NCBI GenBank assembly: GCA_964626055.1
Contig: CAZVDF010000004.1
Span: 1 to 64,000, forward strand
Reading direction: 5' to 3'
DNA: 64,000 nt
DNA from: JAFGSG01 sp964626055
GTDB taxonomy: Bacteria > Spirochaetota > UBA4802 > JAFGDQ01
Shown: piece by piece, positions 28,130 through 37,279 of the stretch
Position numbering within the stretch: the first letter of the stretch is position 1
How the letters are laid out: the number at the start of each line of letters is the position of its first letter
The notes under the pieces: generated by a model
Seen by the model: only the letters and a program-made list of their open reading frames with translations
Database searches by the model: none
What the model was told of the DNA's origin: nothing
Program-made: the position numbers and the translations under genes

Positions 28130-29128
28130 TTATTTCTTTGCGGGCGGTTCGACAACCGAAACTCCGCTGTCATCTATCTTGAACATCATCAGGTCTACGC
28201 CTACAACGACAGGACCATCATAGGTCTTACGGGTTGCCTCCAATAGGTCTTTCGGAGTAGGGAAAGGAACTCCCGCTTTCGGATTGCCTGACAATACCAG
28301 ATGCGTGTAAACAGCCAGTTTCGGCTTGCTTACAGAAAACAGCTTCCCGGCCTCTTCAGGTAAAATATGATGTTCAATTATAGCTTTGTAGACAGGGAAT
28401 TTTGCAAGGAGCTCGGGAGGGACCATAAGCACTTCATGTATAAGAAGATCGCATCCTTGCGCGGCATTCTCGACGTTTTTGTGATAGCGTGTATCGCCCG
28501 ATATCACTACCGAGTGGTTTTTGTAGGTAATTTTGAAACCGTAGCAGGGTTTAACCAGATCGCCGTGATTAACTTCAAATGTCGTCACAACAACGCCGTC
28601 CTTTTCATAGACTACGCCCGGTTTAAAATCTGACGCTTTTATTTTTATCCCTTCTATAGGATTCTTCTCGTCAGCCAGTCTGATGCGGCGGTCTTCGGAG
28701 TATGCTTCCCAAAGATTGGACATCATTTTTTTTGTTCCCGGAGGGCCGTAAATTATGAATGGAGTCTTGCGTCCGCCGAACGGAGTTTGTATCCATCCGC
28801 TTAGCCACAGATCGCATAGTCCATTAATATGGTCTGAATGCAGATGTGTAAGGAAATGGGCATTGATACTGCCCAGAGCAATGCCTTTTTGCCACAGGCG
28901 GATTGTGCAGCCGCGCCCCATATCGAATACCAGCCGTTGTCCTCCTGCTTCAACCAATGTGCTTGGCCCGAAACGGTTGGGATCGGGTACAGGCATACCG
29001 GTGCCAAGAAGTGTGACTTTAAAATCATCAGCCGCCGTTGCATTGAATGAAAAAATTGCGAGGCAAGCAACACAGAAAAATGTCAAAGAGACGATTCTTA
29101 CGGCCGCTCTTTTTAAAAAGATCCTCAT
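28130..29128 (-). CDS. Exported metallo-beta-lactamase-fold hydrolase
   Basis: The 332-residue protein begins with a signal peptide (about residues 1-32). Its mature domain is RNase Z-like: LLGTGMPVPDPNRFGPS near the start, and the metal motif HLHSDH (H95, H97, D99, H100), followed by VISGDTRYH and IEHHILPEEAG. Because it is exported, an RNA-processing role is unlikely; secreted relatives act as sulfatases or esterases. I choose the ATG at 29128, where AGGAGG lies six bases upstream; the open frame extends 25 codons further without support. Confidence 0.85.
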   Translation of the reverse strand: MRIFLKRAAVRIVSLTFFCVACLAIFSFNATAADDFKVTLLGTGMPVPDPNRFGPSTLVEAGGQRLVFDMGRGCTIRLWQKGIALGSINAHFLTHLHSDHINGLCDLWLSGWIQTPFGGRKTPFIIYGPPGTKKMMSNLWEAYSEDRRIRLADEKNPIEGIKIKASDFKPGVVYEKDGVVVTTFEVNHGDLVKPCYGFKITYKNHSVVISGDTRYHKNVENAAQGCDLLIHEVLMVPPELLAKFPVYKAIIEHHILPEEAGKLFSVSKPKLAVYTHLVLSGNPKAGVPFPTPKDLLEATRKTYDGPVVVGVDLMMFKIDDSGVSVVEPPAKK

Positions 29129-29663
29129 TCCATACCTCCTGATTTTAAGTAAAAGGTTAATATATTTAAAAGCCTGATAAAGGCTTTTATGCGCCCGGAG
29201 CAAATTAAATGCAGACCCGGATATTTTTTAAAATTATTTCTGCAAAACAACTCTGTTTGAACATTGCCGTTTTAATATTTATTTAAAGACGAATATTCAT
29301 AATAATAAAAAAAGTAAAGCCATTTTTCTGTTTTGAAGCGTCTTTTTCCGGGACGCGTCAGTGAAGCGTAGTATTAATTCTAAAAAGACTGCGGCGGGAG
29401 GTTTTGAGTTATGGCAGAAACGGATTATGGCAATGGCTGCAATATATCCCGTGCAGAATTGTCAATAAATGCCGGATGCCGGCTATATATAGAGGATTCT
29501 GTAATATTTTCAAAAAAATCGCTTGAAATTTTTTTTAATTCCCTTCAATTTACGCGGATATTTAAAACCCTCAAAGTCGGCCTTAAATATCATTTCTTTT
29601 AAGTAAAACTCTTAATTAATTCTTGGCGAATAATTCCTGTTCCTAATTTCCAGGAGAGATAAT
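29129..29663. other. Intergenic region with one doubtful small frame
   Basis: A 63-codon frame at 29411-29602 (+) has GGGAGGT nine bases before its ATG but shows no recognisable domain and an unremarkable composition, so I do not call it a gene. A seven-base-stem hairpin lies near 29167-29187. Otherwise the stretch should carry the promoters of the two divergent genes. Confidence 0.35.
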
Positions 29664-32306
29664 ATGATTAAAAACCTTATTTTTGTATTTATTTTCGCAA
29701 TAACTGCAACGCTTCCGCTTTATGCGAAAAACGACAGCGGTAAAAATTTGATTTTATTCGGCGATTCCGCGTCGTCTCTCGGAAGGGGAGGCACGGGAGT
29801 GTCCGGTTACGGCGCGGAACTTTTTTATCTGAATCCAGCTTCCATAGCCGCTTCAGAAAGAGTAGAGCTCGGATTGCAGTACGGAACGCTGGGGCTCAGA
29901 TACGGCAATCCGGATATTTCATTTGCGCTTCCTAACTCGTATGGGGTTTTCGGCGGAGCATTCAGGATGATGAGCATTCCGTCGTCCCGCGCAAATGATA
30001 TAGAAAAAGGATATTTCGTAAGCCTGGGCGGGGCAAAAAATTTTACGGAAAGGTTCATGATAGGCGCTGCTTTAAATTATTTCACGGGAACCGATCCCGG
30101 AAACAGTCTCGCATATGCAGGTGGGACACTGGGCGCATTATACAGGATAGACTATAAATTAAATTTAAAGAATGGTTTCGGGATTTATGAGCCGAATATC
30201 GGGGCTTCGGTGAATGCGGGCGTTCCATTCGGTGAAAATAAAAAATTTGCCAATTTTAACCAGGCGACAGCCGGATACAATTTTATATTTTATAAAGATA
30301 CCGGCTTCAATTTGAAATTCTACAACGATTTTTCCGGTATAAACGCTTATAAAGATTTTCCTGTCAAATTCGGATTCGAATCGCAGATCAGAAATAATTA
30401 CATGGCAAGGGCAGGATTCACTGCGCCCCAGTCATACGAATACGGGGATTTTACATTCGGTATCGGATATTTATTTAAGACGGAAAATTTCGAAGGCGAT
30501 ATAAATTATTCCATTGTGCACTACGATAAACTTAATTTTATTCACTATGCGGGGCTTAATATCAGATACGGACAGCTGGACAGAGAGCCGCCGGCAACAG
30601 CCATCTCCGCAAGCGAAGAATACATTTCCCCGAATTACGACGGCAGGCAGGATTACCTCGTTTTTAAAACAGAGGTCGAGGACAGGAGCGCGATAAAAGG
30701 ATGGAAGCTCCAGATACTGAACTCAAATGACGATCTGGTAAGAGAATACAGAATGTCCGAAAGGGATATTGACGAAGGTCTTTCATTATCAGGATTTTTT
30801 ATGAAGATCTGGCAGAAGAAGGAATCTTTATTCGTGCCTGAAAGCATTCTCTGGGACGGTACGGATTACAGCAGAAAGATAGTTCACGACGGGAAATATA
30901 CGTACTCTTTTACGGCATGGGATGAAAGAGAAAATATTTCAGCTGCAAATACAGGCATTGTTTATGTAGACAATACTCCGCCGGAAGCGCGGATTGAAGC
31001 GGACGCGCTTTTTTCTCCAAACGGCGATAATAAAAAAGACACTCTTGAGGTTAAGCTTAACATAGTAACTTCCGGAGATGATATCTGGAACGCCGGTTTT
31101 ACGGATCCGGAGGGTAAAACAGTCAGGACGTATCGATGGTCGGGCGCTTCCATACCGAAAAAAATTATCTGGGACGGTATGGACGATAACGGGAAGGACT
31201 CCCCTGAAGGACTTTACAGCTTCTTTATCTCATCGCAGGATAAAGCAGGCAATAGCGTAAGAACGGAAAAAAGGCAGATCACGCTGACTCGAAAGTATCA
31301 GACTGCGGATACAGCCTGTTCCAATGAATATTTTTCCTACAATGAAAATAGAAATATTATTTTTTATCCTTCAATTTCAGACGTAAAGGGACTGCAGGAC
31401 TGGAAGATCTCCATTATGGACGACGGCGGTCATTTGCGGAAGGAATTAAAAGGAGGGAAAGATATCCCGGCGACTTTGATCTGGAACGCCCTCGATCAGC
31501 AGGACAAAAAGCTTGAAGACGGAATATTTTTTTATAAAATAAGCGCTTCTTACGACAGCGGAAATACACCGGCTTCGTTTCCCAAAAAAATAATAATAGA
31601 CAGCACATCTCCGAAAGTATTTTTGAATTATTCCCCGGATTTGTTTTCACCGGATGACGACGGGGAAAACGATATTCTTACAATTTTTCCCGAAGCCGGG
31701 GATAATACGGGGATAAAGGAATGGAACCTGGATATCCGGGCTCCCTCGGGCAGGGTTTTTAAATCGTTTAACGGCAAGGTAAACGTCCCGGCGACCATAA
31801 AATGGGACGGCATAGGCAAAGATAAAGATATAGTCGAGTCCGCCGCCGATTATTTTTTGGTGCTGAGCGCCAAGGACTTTGCCGGCAATACCGCGGAAAC
31901 GGGGCGTATCAAACTGCCGATAGATGTCCTTGTTACTGTTACGGAGCGCGGATTAAAGATACGGATAAGCAATATTGAATTCGCGTTCGATAAAGCCGTG
32001 CTGACCGGCAAGGCTTTTCCCATTCTTAACAGGGTTACCGAACTGCTGAATAAATACGGCAAATATAATGTTCTTGTTGAGGGCCATACCGATGATACAG
32101 GCGAGGAGGAGTATAACCTGAAGCTATCGGAATCCAGAGCGAAAAATGTTATGGATTACCTGATATCGAAAGGGATTGACGAAAAAAGATTGATGTTTCG
32201 AGGCATGGGTGAGACAATGCCATTTTTGCCGAATACCGACAGCGAGAATCGCAGAAGGAATAGAAGGGTCGAGTTTCTGCTGATCAAGGAAACGCCTGGT
32301 AAATAA
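29664..32306 (+). CDS. Envelope protein with beta-barrel, Ig-like repeats and OmpA domain
   Basis: The 880-residue protein has a signal peptide (cleaved near LYA, residue 21) and an N-terminal PorV/UPF0164-like barrel of about 280 residues (GRGGTGVSGYGAELFYLNPAS). Four FlgD-type Ig-like units follow, each opening with a segment like FSPNGDNKKD, including near residues 316, 451 and 660. From about 765 comes an OmpA C-terminal domain (VEGHTDDTGEEEYN and ENRRRNRRVEF), which binds peptidoglycan. It probably links an outer-membrane barrel with the cell wall. CCAGGAGA precedes the ATG. Confidence 0.85.
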   Translation: MIKNLIFVFIFAITATLPLYAKNDSGKNLILFGDSASSLGRGGTGVSGYGAELFYLNPASIAASERVELGLQYGTLGLRYGNPDISFALPNSYGVFGGAFRMMSIPSSRANDIEKGYFVSLGGAKNFTERFMIGAALNYFTGTDPGNSLAYAGGTLGALYRIDYKLNLKNGFGIYEPNIGASVNAGVPFGENKKFANFNQATAGYNFIFYKDTGFNLKFYNDFSGINAYKDFPVKFGFESQIRNNYMARAGFTAPQSYEYGDFTFGIGYLFKTENFEGDINYSIVHYDKLNFIHYAGLNIRYGQLDREPPATAISASEEYISPNYDGRQDYLVFKTEVEDRSAIKGWKLQILNSNDDLVREYRMSERDIDEGLSLSGFFMKIWQKKESLFVPESILWDGTDYSRKIVHDGKYTYSFTAWDERENISAANTGIVYVDNTPPEARIEADALFSPNGDNKKDTLEVKLNIVTSGDDIWNAGFTDPEGKTVRTYRWSGASIPKKIIWDGMDDNGKDSPEGLYSFFISSQDKAGNSVRTEKRQITLTRKYQTADTACSNEYFSYNENRNIIFYPSISDVKGLQDWKISIMDDGGHLRKELKGGKDIPATLIWNALDQQDKKLEDGIFFYKISASYDSGNTPASFPKKIIIDSTSPKVFLNYSPDLFSPDDDGENDILTIFPEAGDNTGIKEWNLDIRAPSGRVFKSFNGKVNVPATIKWDGIGKDKDIVESAADYFLVLSAKDFAGNTAETGRIKLPIDVLVTVTERGLKIRISNIEFAFDKAVLTGKAFPILNRVTELLNKYGKYNVLVEGHTDDTGEEEYNLKLSESRAKNVMDYLISKGIDEKRLMFRGMGETMPFLPNTDSENRRRNRRVEFLLIKETPGK

Positions 32307-32322
32307 ATCTGTTGGCTATTTA

Positions 32323-32493
32323 TAGCCCCCTATCCCCCATAGGTGGCACATGCTTGGAAGGTTTGGTAAAAAGATTTATTGATATACGTGTTGTCCGAAA
32401 GCACTTCAGATATTATAAACATATTTTTTAGTGCCCCCTCTCGTCCCAAGGGGAGGCTTCGCACGGGATTAGGGGGCCGAAGCAGCAAAGACG
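32323..32493 (+). repeat. Family B composite repeat, copy 1
   Basis: Module A (32323-32366) opens with GCCCCCTATCCCCC and reads on through GCTTGGAAGG. Module B (32431-32493) carries GTCCCAAGGGGAGGCTTCGCACGGG and TTAGGGGG, ending in GCAGCAAAGA. About 65 AT-rich bases separate them. The same order occurs at 55546-55680, and inverted at 33095-33258. It directly follows the OmpA-like gene. Confidence 0.75.
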
Positions 32494-32559
32494 CTTTTTA
32501 TAAAAATGACTTTGTCAATAAAAGTTAAATAAGGACGGCTTTTTCAAACAGGATTGAAT

Positions 32560-33039
32560 ATGAACAACGCATATAAACTCTGGAAATTGTTTAAATCCGT
32601 TATATCCGAATTAGCGGATTTTTTTAAGACAGTTTTTATCAGATTAACAGGCAAAATATGGGACAGGTTCCAACGGCTTAGCCTCAGCGAGAAGATTATA
32701 TATTTGAATATTATCCCGGCATTTTTTGCGATAATCCTTCCGGTTGCCCGGTTCAAAATTTTCGGAAGTTATTCCAATGTCAATAATCCCCTCGGTGTCC
32801 ATCTTATAGGGATAATCGTTATAATGATTGCTTCTTCCTACTTGCACGGGCTCAGGAGACTATTGACAAGGAGCCTGATTAATCTATATTATCTGTTCTG
32901 GGCAATATTTATTCCTTTAAGCGGAGGTCTCACAAAAGCAGAGCCTCACGAAATCTGCTTCGGGTATTATCTGAATATTGCAGTACCTGTTATTTTTGTC
33001 GCTGCATCTATAATAGGATTCTATATGTATAGGGAATAG
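32560..33039 (+). CDS. Small multi-span membrane protein, unknown function
   Basis: The protein has about 159 residues, with a basic amphipathic N-terminus and then four hydrophobic segments (about 45-62, 77-95, 103-122 and 135-155). I do not recognise the family. Its start is the ATG at 32560, with AGGA seven bases upstream; a TTG two codons earlier is open too. It is flanked by inverted copies of the family B repeat, about 60 bases on each side. Confidence 0.6.
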   Translation: MNNAYKLWKLFKSVISELADFFKTVFIRLTGKIWDRFQRLSLSEKIIYLNIIPAFFAIILPVARFKIFGSYSNVNNPLGVHLIGIIVIMIASSYLHGLRRLLTRSLINLYYLFWAIFIPLSGGLTKAEPHEICFGYYLNIAVPVIFVAASIIGFYMYRE

Positions 33040-33094
33040 CCAATACTTTCACTCAATAGACCTTTGCAAAGCTTCTGCTTTCTTTGCGATAATG

Positions 33095-33258
33095 ATCTTT
33101 GCTTTTGCTGCCTCCCCCCCCTAACCCCCGGAGGGGGCATAATAACAATCTGTAAAGTAATTCAATTTTACTCCAATCTCCCCTATCAATAGGAAAAAGT
33201 ATTTAGAAATTTTGCTAAATCCTTCCAAGCTGGTGCCCCCTTCGGGGGATAGGGGGCC
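33095..33258 (-). repeat. Family B composite repeat, copy 2 (inverted)
   Basis: Read on the minus strand it gives module A (33258 to about 33217: GGGGGATAGGGGGC complement, CTTGGAAGG) and a shortened module B (33140 to about 33095). It faces copy 1 and occupies the gap between the convergent membrane-protein and DUF1178 genes. The rest of 33040-33375 shows no gene. Confidence 0.7.
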
Positions 33259-33375
33259 GGAATTGTAGTCCACGTCCTCTTTCATTTGCTTTTTCTCATT
33301 CTCTCAATTAATATGGGGAGAATTTAGTTTGTCCTGAAGGGAAGCTCCGTACGTAGCAATGGGGTGGGTAATTTC

Positions 33376-33837
33376 TTAATTCTCAATTTTATCTAAATCC
33401 GGGATAGGCAGCACTTCTATGCCTTCATCCGCAAGTTCCCTGATCTCCTCCTGCGTCGATTCTCCGTATATATCTTTGTGCTCTTCGATCCCGTAATGAA
33501 TCGCCTTTGCTCTTTCCGCGAAATCCTTTCCCACATTTTCAAAATTGTTTACGACATATTCCCTTACAATGCGGATCATTTGAAAAATATTCGGAGTATT
33601 GTTTACCTGCTGAAGAGGACTCCCGTCCTGAGATGAATGGCCGGATGGTCTGGGAACGGAAACACCGGATCCACCTGGCTGAATTGAGCAGCCCGTAAAC
33701 AGCCTTTTGATTTTTACGTCGCCGCAGACAGGGCATTCGATCATTTCTTTTGTAAGCTGCGTATCAAAAGCCAGGTAGTCCCTGAATATGCCTTCAAAGC
33801 GGTGATTGTTTGTGCATTCCAGATCGAAAGAAATCAT
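33376..33837 (-). CDS. DUF1178 family protein
   Basis: The 153-residue protein begins MISFDLECTNNHRFEGIF and carries CPVCGD at 36-41, a single zinc-knuckle CxxC, followed by a lengthy helical C-terminal part, as in DUF1178. Its function is unknown. It lies 18 bases after valS on the same strand and is probably cotranscribed. Confidence 0.82.
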   Translation of the reverse strand: MISFDLECTNNHRFEGIFRDYLAFDTQLTKEMIECPVCGDVKIKRLFTGCSIQPGGSGVSVPRPSGHSSQDGSPLQQVNNTPNIFQMIRIVREYVVNNFENVGKDFAERAKAIHYGIEEHKDIYGESTQEEIRELADEGIEVLPIPDLDKIEN

Positions 33838-33855
33838 CAGGCAGCAGTCCTTATG

Positions 33856-36504
33856 TCAGGATATTTTTGAAAGGCTTTCTTCCAGTTTTTTAAGCAGTTC
33901 TTTTGCTTCATCCCTCTTGCTCTTCTCTTTAATAATAATATCTTCCGGGGCTTTATTCAAGAAGTTTTCATTGCTTAATTTTTTATCTATTCTTTCAAAG
34001 TCGGCTTTTGCCTTATCGATCTCTTTTCGTATCCTTGCTTTTTCCTTTTCGATATCTATGAGCCCTTTCATGGGGACATATATTTCCACATCCTTCATAA
34101 TGGCCGACGCGTCGGAATTGCCGGGTTTGTATTGACCGTCAATTGTAACGGCATCGAGCTTTGCAAGCGTTTTGATGTTTATCAGTTCTCTTTCGATGAT
34201 TGAAATTATTATTTTATCCGTGGTTTTAAAAATAGCGTTAGCGTTTTTATTCGGCGGAATATTCATCTCCGCGCGCACATTCCTTATCCTGTAAACTATT
34301 TCCTTGAAGATCTCGGCGTCTTCCGTTTCCTCCCGGAAATTGAATTCTTTGCGGATTTCAGGCCATTTTGAAACAATGAGTCTGCCGCCGGAAGGATTTA
34401 TCCTGCTCCAGATCTCTTCAGTGATGAACGGCATAAACGGGTGCAGAAGCTGCAATCCGGTCTTCAATACATAATAAAGCACCTGCCGGGCAGTTTCTGC
34501 CGATTTTTTATTTTTTGCTTCCGGATCTTTTGTGTAAATACGCGGCTTCGTCAGCTCAAGGTACCAGTCGCAGAATTCGTGCCACCAGAACTCGTATATT
34601 TCGTGTGCCGCATCGTTGAATTTGTATTCCTCAAGAGCCCTGGAGATGCCTGCTGTCGCTCTGTTCAGCCTGTGCAGTATCCACTTGTCGAAATTGTCGA
34701 GTTCGTCAGGCTTTATATCGCGTGTTTTAAAATCTTCGCCCAGGTTCATTAAAATAAATCTGGTGGCGTTCCATATCTTGTTGCAGAAAGCGCGGTATCC
34801 TTCAATGCGCTTTTCCGACATAATGATGTCGCGGCCCTGCGCGGCGAATATGGCAAGAGTGAACCTGAAGGCGTCTGTCCCGTAATTGTCCATCATAATT
34901 ATCGGATCGATTACATTGCCTTTTGACTTGCTCATCTTCTGCCCGTGTTCGTCGCGCACCAGGGCATGTATGTAAACGTCTCTGAACGGGATTTCCCTCA
35001 TGAATTTAAGGCCCATCATTATCATGCGGGCGACCCAGAAGAATATGATGTCAAAGCTTGTTACAAGTACGCTTGTCGGGTAATATTTTTTCAGCGCCTC
35101 TGTGCTGTCCGGCCACCCCATTGTCGAGAAAGGCCAAAGAGCCGACGAGAACCATGTGTCGAGAACGTCGTCGTCCTGGCGGATGTCTTTCGATCCGCAT
35201 TTACCGCATGATTCCGGATCTTCCATCGTCACGGTGATGTGACCGCATGATCCGCAGTAAAACGCGGGTATCCTGTGCCCCCACCAAAGCTGCCTGGATA
35301 TGCACCAGTCGCGGATATTATACATCCATTCATAATATGTCTTTTCCCAGTTCTGAGGCACAAAGGTGATCTTCTTTTCTTCTACCGCTTTTATTGCGGC
35401 GTCTGCCAGCGGTTTTATTTTAACAAACCATTGCCTGGAAAGATACGGCTCGATGATCGTTCCGCACCGATAGCAGTGGCCTACGGCATGGTCGTGGTTC
35501 TCTATCTTTTCGAGCAGATCGAGCCTGTCAAGGTCCTGGAGCACCTTTTTCCTGGCGTCAAATCTGGCCATTCCCCTGTACGGGCCACCGTTCTCGTTTA
35601 TGTTGCCGTTCTTATCCAGTATGTTTATCTCTTCAAGCTTATGCCGCTTGCCCATTTCGAAGTCGTTGGGATCATGAGCGGGCGTTACTTTGACAAGGCC
35701 GGTGCCGAATTCCTTTGAAACAAAACTGTCCGTAAAAATAGGGATCTTCCTGTTCATCAGCGGCAGGAGAACGTTTTTGCCCACAAGATGTCTGTATCTT
35801 TCATCCTCCGGGTTAACGGCAACGCCCGTGTCGCCCAGCATGGTTTCGGGTCTGGTAGTCGCAACGGTAATGCTGTCATTTGTGCCTTCGATAGGGTACT
35901 TTATATAATACAGATGACCTTTCAGATCCTGGTATTCTGTTTCAATGTCGGAGAGAGCGGTTTCGCATCGCGGGCACCAGTTTATTATACGTTCTCCCTG
36001 GTAGATAAGCCCTTCATCGTAGAGCGTCACGAACACTTTTCTCACAGCACTGGAGAGGCCTTCGTCAAGTGTGAACCTCTCGCGCGCCCAATCGCACGAG
36101 GCGCCGAGCCTTTTAAGCTGGCTTACTATCTGTCCGCCCGAATGCTCTTTCCACTCCCACACTCTTTTAACGAACGCCTCGCGGCCGAGATCATGCTTGG
36201 TTTTCCCCTCGGATGCGAGAAGCCTCTCGACTACATTCTGTGTGGCAATGCCTGCGTGATCTGTTCCGGGCATCCAGAGCGCGGATTTGCCGCTCATTCT
36301 CTGCCATCTGATAAGGATATCCTGCAGCGTATTGTTGAGCGCGTGCCCAATATGGAGAATTCCCGTGACATTCGGAGGGGGTATAACGATGGAATACGGC
36401 TCCTTACCGTCGTTTTCGCCTGCGTGAAAAAGGTTTTCTTTTTCCCAGACAGAAGACCATTTCTTTTCTACTTCCGCGGGTTCGTACGAAGAGGGCAGTT
36501 CCAT
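33856..36504 (-). CDS. valS: Valyl-tRNA synthetase
   Basis: This class I aminoacyl-tRNA synthetase charges tRNA-Val. The 882-residue protein has HIGH at 51-54 (GILHIGHALNN), the KMSKSKGNV loop, the editing domain segment TTRPETMLGDTGVAV, the anticodon-binding domain, and the C-terminal coiled coil (KEKARIRKEIDKAKADFERI) that ValS alone has. The length is normal. AAAGGA lies seven bases before the ATG. Confidence 0.98.
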   Translation of the reverse strand: MELPSSYEPAEVEKKWSSVWEKENLFHAGENDGKEPYSIVIPPPNVTGILHIGHALNNTLQDILIRWQRMSGKSALWMPGTDHAGIATQNVVERLLASEGKTKHDLGREAFVKRVWEWKEHSGGQIVSQLKRLGASCDWARERFTLDEGLSSAVRKVFVTLYDEGLIYQGERIINWCPRCETALSDIETEYQDLKGHLYYIKYPIEGTNDSITVATTRPETMLGDTGVAVNPEDERYRHLVGKNVLLPLMNRKIPIFTDSFVSKEFGTGLVKVTPAHDPNDFEMGKRHKLEEINILDKNGNINENGGPYRGMARFDARKKVLQDLDRLDLLEKIENHDHAVGHCYRCGTIIEPYLSRQWFVKIKPLADAAIKAVEEKKITFVPQNWEKTYYEWMYNIRDWCISRQLWWGHRIPAFYCGSCGHITVTMEDPESCGKCGSKDIRQDDDVLDTWFSSALWPFSTMGWPDSTEALKKYYPTSVLVTSFDIIFFWVARMIMMGLKFMREIPFRDVYIHALVRDEHGQKMSKSKGNVIDPIIMMDNYGTDAFRFTLAIFAAQGRDIIMSEKRIEGYRAFCNKIWNATRFILMNLGEDFKTRDIKPDELDNFDKWILHRLNRATAGISRALEEYKFNDAAHEIYEFWWHEFCDWYLELTKPRIYTKDPEAKNKKSAETARQVLYYVLKTGLQLLHPFMPFITEEIWSRINPSGGRLIVSKWPEIRKEFNFREETEDAEIFKEIVYRIRNVRAEMNIPPNKNANAIFKTTDKIIISIIERELINIKTLAKLDAVTIDGQYKPGNSDASAIMKDVEIYVPMKGLIDIEKEKARIRKEIDKAKADFERIDKKLSNENFLNKAPEDIIIKEKSKRDEAKELLKKLEESLSKIS

Positions 36505-36699
36505 GTGTTTTTCCTTTAGTAATAATTATAATCAGAGTCATTAAGAAGCCGGTTTTTTAAGTGTCAATAAATTTTTACCAGATTTTATTTGACGATACGG
36601 AAATTATATTATATCTTGTAATGAGATAAAAAATACCTCGTCTTATGTCTTATATCTCGTATCTCTTTTTTAGTTTTCTTTATCGGGAGGGGGAGACTT

Positions 36700-37077
36700 A
36701 TGGAAGGGAAAATTACGGATCGCAGACGGTCGGGCCCGGATTCCATTTTAAAATTAAGCGGCACAATGGAACTTCTGTCCAAGGCGCTCATTATCAGCAT
36801 AATCACTTTCCTTTGGATCCTGCTGTCATCGATTTTTATTATTTCGCGCGTTGCAATATATTTTTCGGATCAGCCGGCATTTCAAATACCCGTGAATTTT
36901 GATAAAATTTTCATGGGATATTCAATTTATCTTCTTATCGCAATATTCGTTCTGTGCGCTGTTTCTCTCATACTGGAGTCCATGCGGCATCAAAGGAAAA
37001 CGGATAAGTACAGCAAATCCATCATTTTTTTCGGGATTCTGTCATTTCTGGGAATAATTTTCCATCTTTTCTACTGA
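36700..37077 (+). CDS. Small membrane protein, three predicted spans
   Basis: The 125-residue protein has a basic 24-residue cytoplasmic start, then hydrophobic segments near 25-50, 69-91 and 106-124. The family is not recognised. A ribosome site (GGGGGAGA) lies shortly before the ATG. The gene ends 40 bases before a family A repeat and is convergent with a methyltransferase gene beyond it. Confidence 0.6.
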   Translation: MEGKITDRRRSGPDSILKLSGTMELLSKALIISIITFLWILLSSIFIISRVAIYFSDQPAFQIPVNFDKIFMGYSIYLLIAIFVLCAVSLILESMRHQRKTDKYSKSIIFFGILSFLGIIFHLFY

Positions 37078-37117
37078 GGGTATACCGGCTTAAGACTGGA
37101 CCCGAAATTTACCCCGG

Positions 37118-37279
37118 GGAATTTTATTTCAAGGCGTAATACCTTGACGCTTGCGTCGAGGATGTAAGCCTATCGATTTGCGGAGCAAATCGATAACGCC
37201 TTGAAACATAATACCCCGCTGACACCGAAGGTGACAGCCGGTACGTCAGTACCGGGGGCTTGCCCCGGGGAATTTTATT
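37118..37279. repeat. Family A structured repeat, full copy 2
   Basis: This copy matches copy 1 (6695-6855) except at three bases, all in the hairpin 37218-37238. A 17-base direct repeat, CCCCGGGGAATTTTATT, brackets it (37112-37128 and 37263-37279). Its right end contains the stop codon of the minus-strand methyltransferase gene, just as in copy 1. Confidence 0.85.

Noticed and set aside
29411..29602. 63-codon plus-strand frame with a fair ribosome site
   Set aside because: No recognisable domain and an unremarkable AT-driven composition; left as a note in the intergenic entry.
35788..36519. 243-codon open frame on the plus strand
   Set aside because: Antisense to valS, rich in unusual composition and without domain; a shadow of the synthetase gene.
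37112..37279. Insertion sequence
   Set aside because: No transposase frame fits within 160 bases and no typical terminal inverted repeats occur; at most a non-autonomous element.
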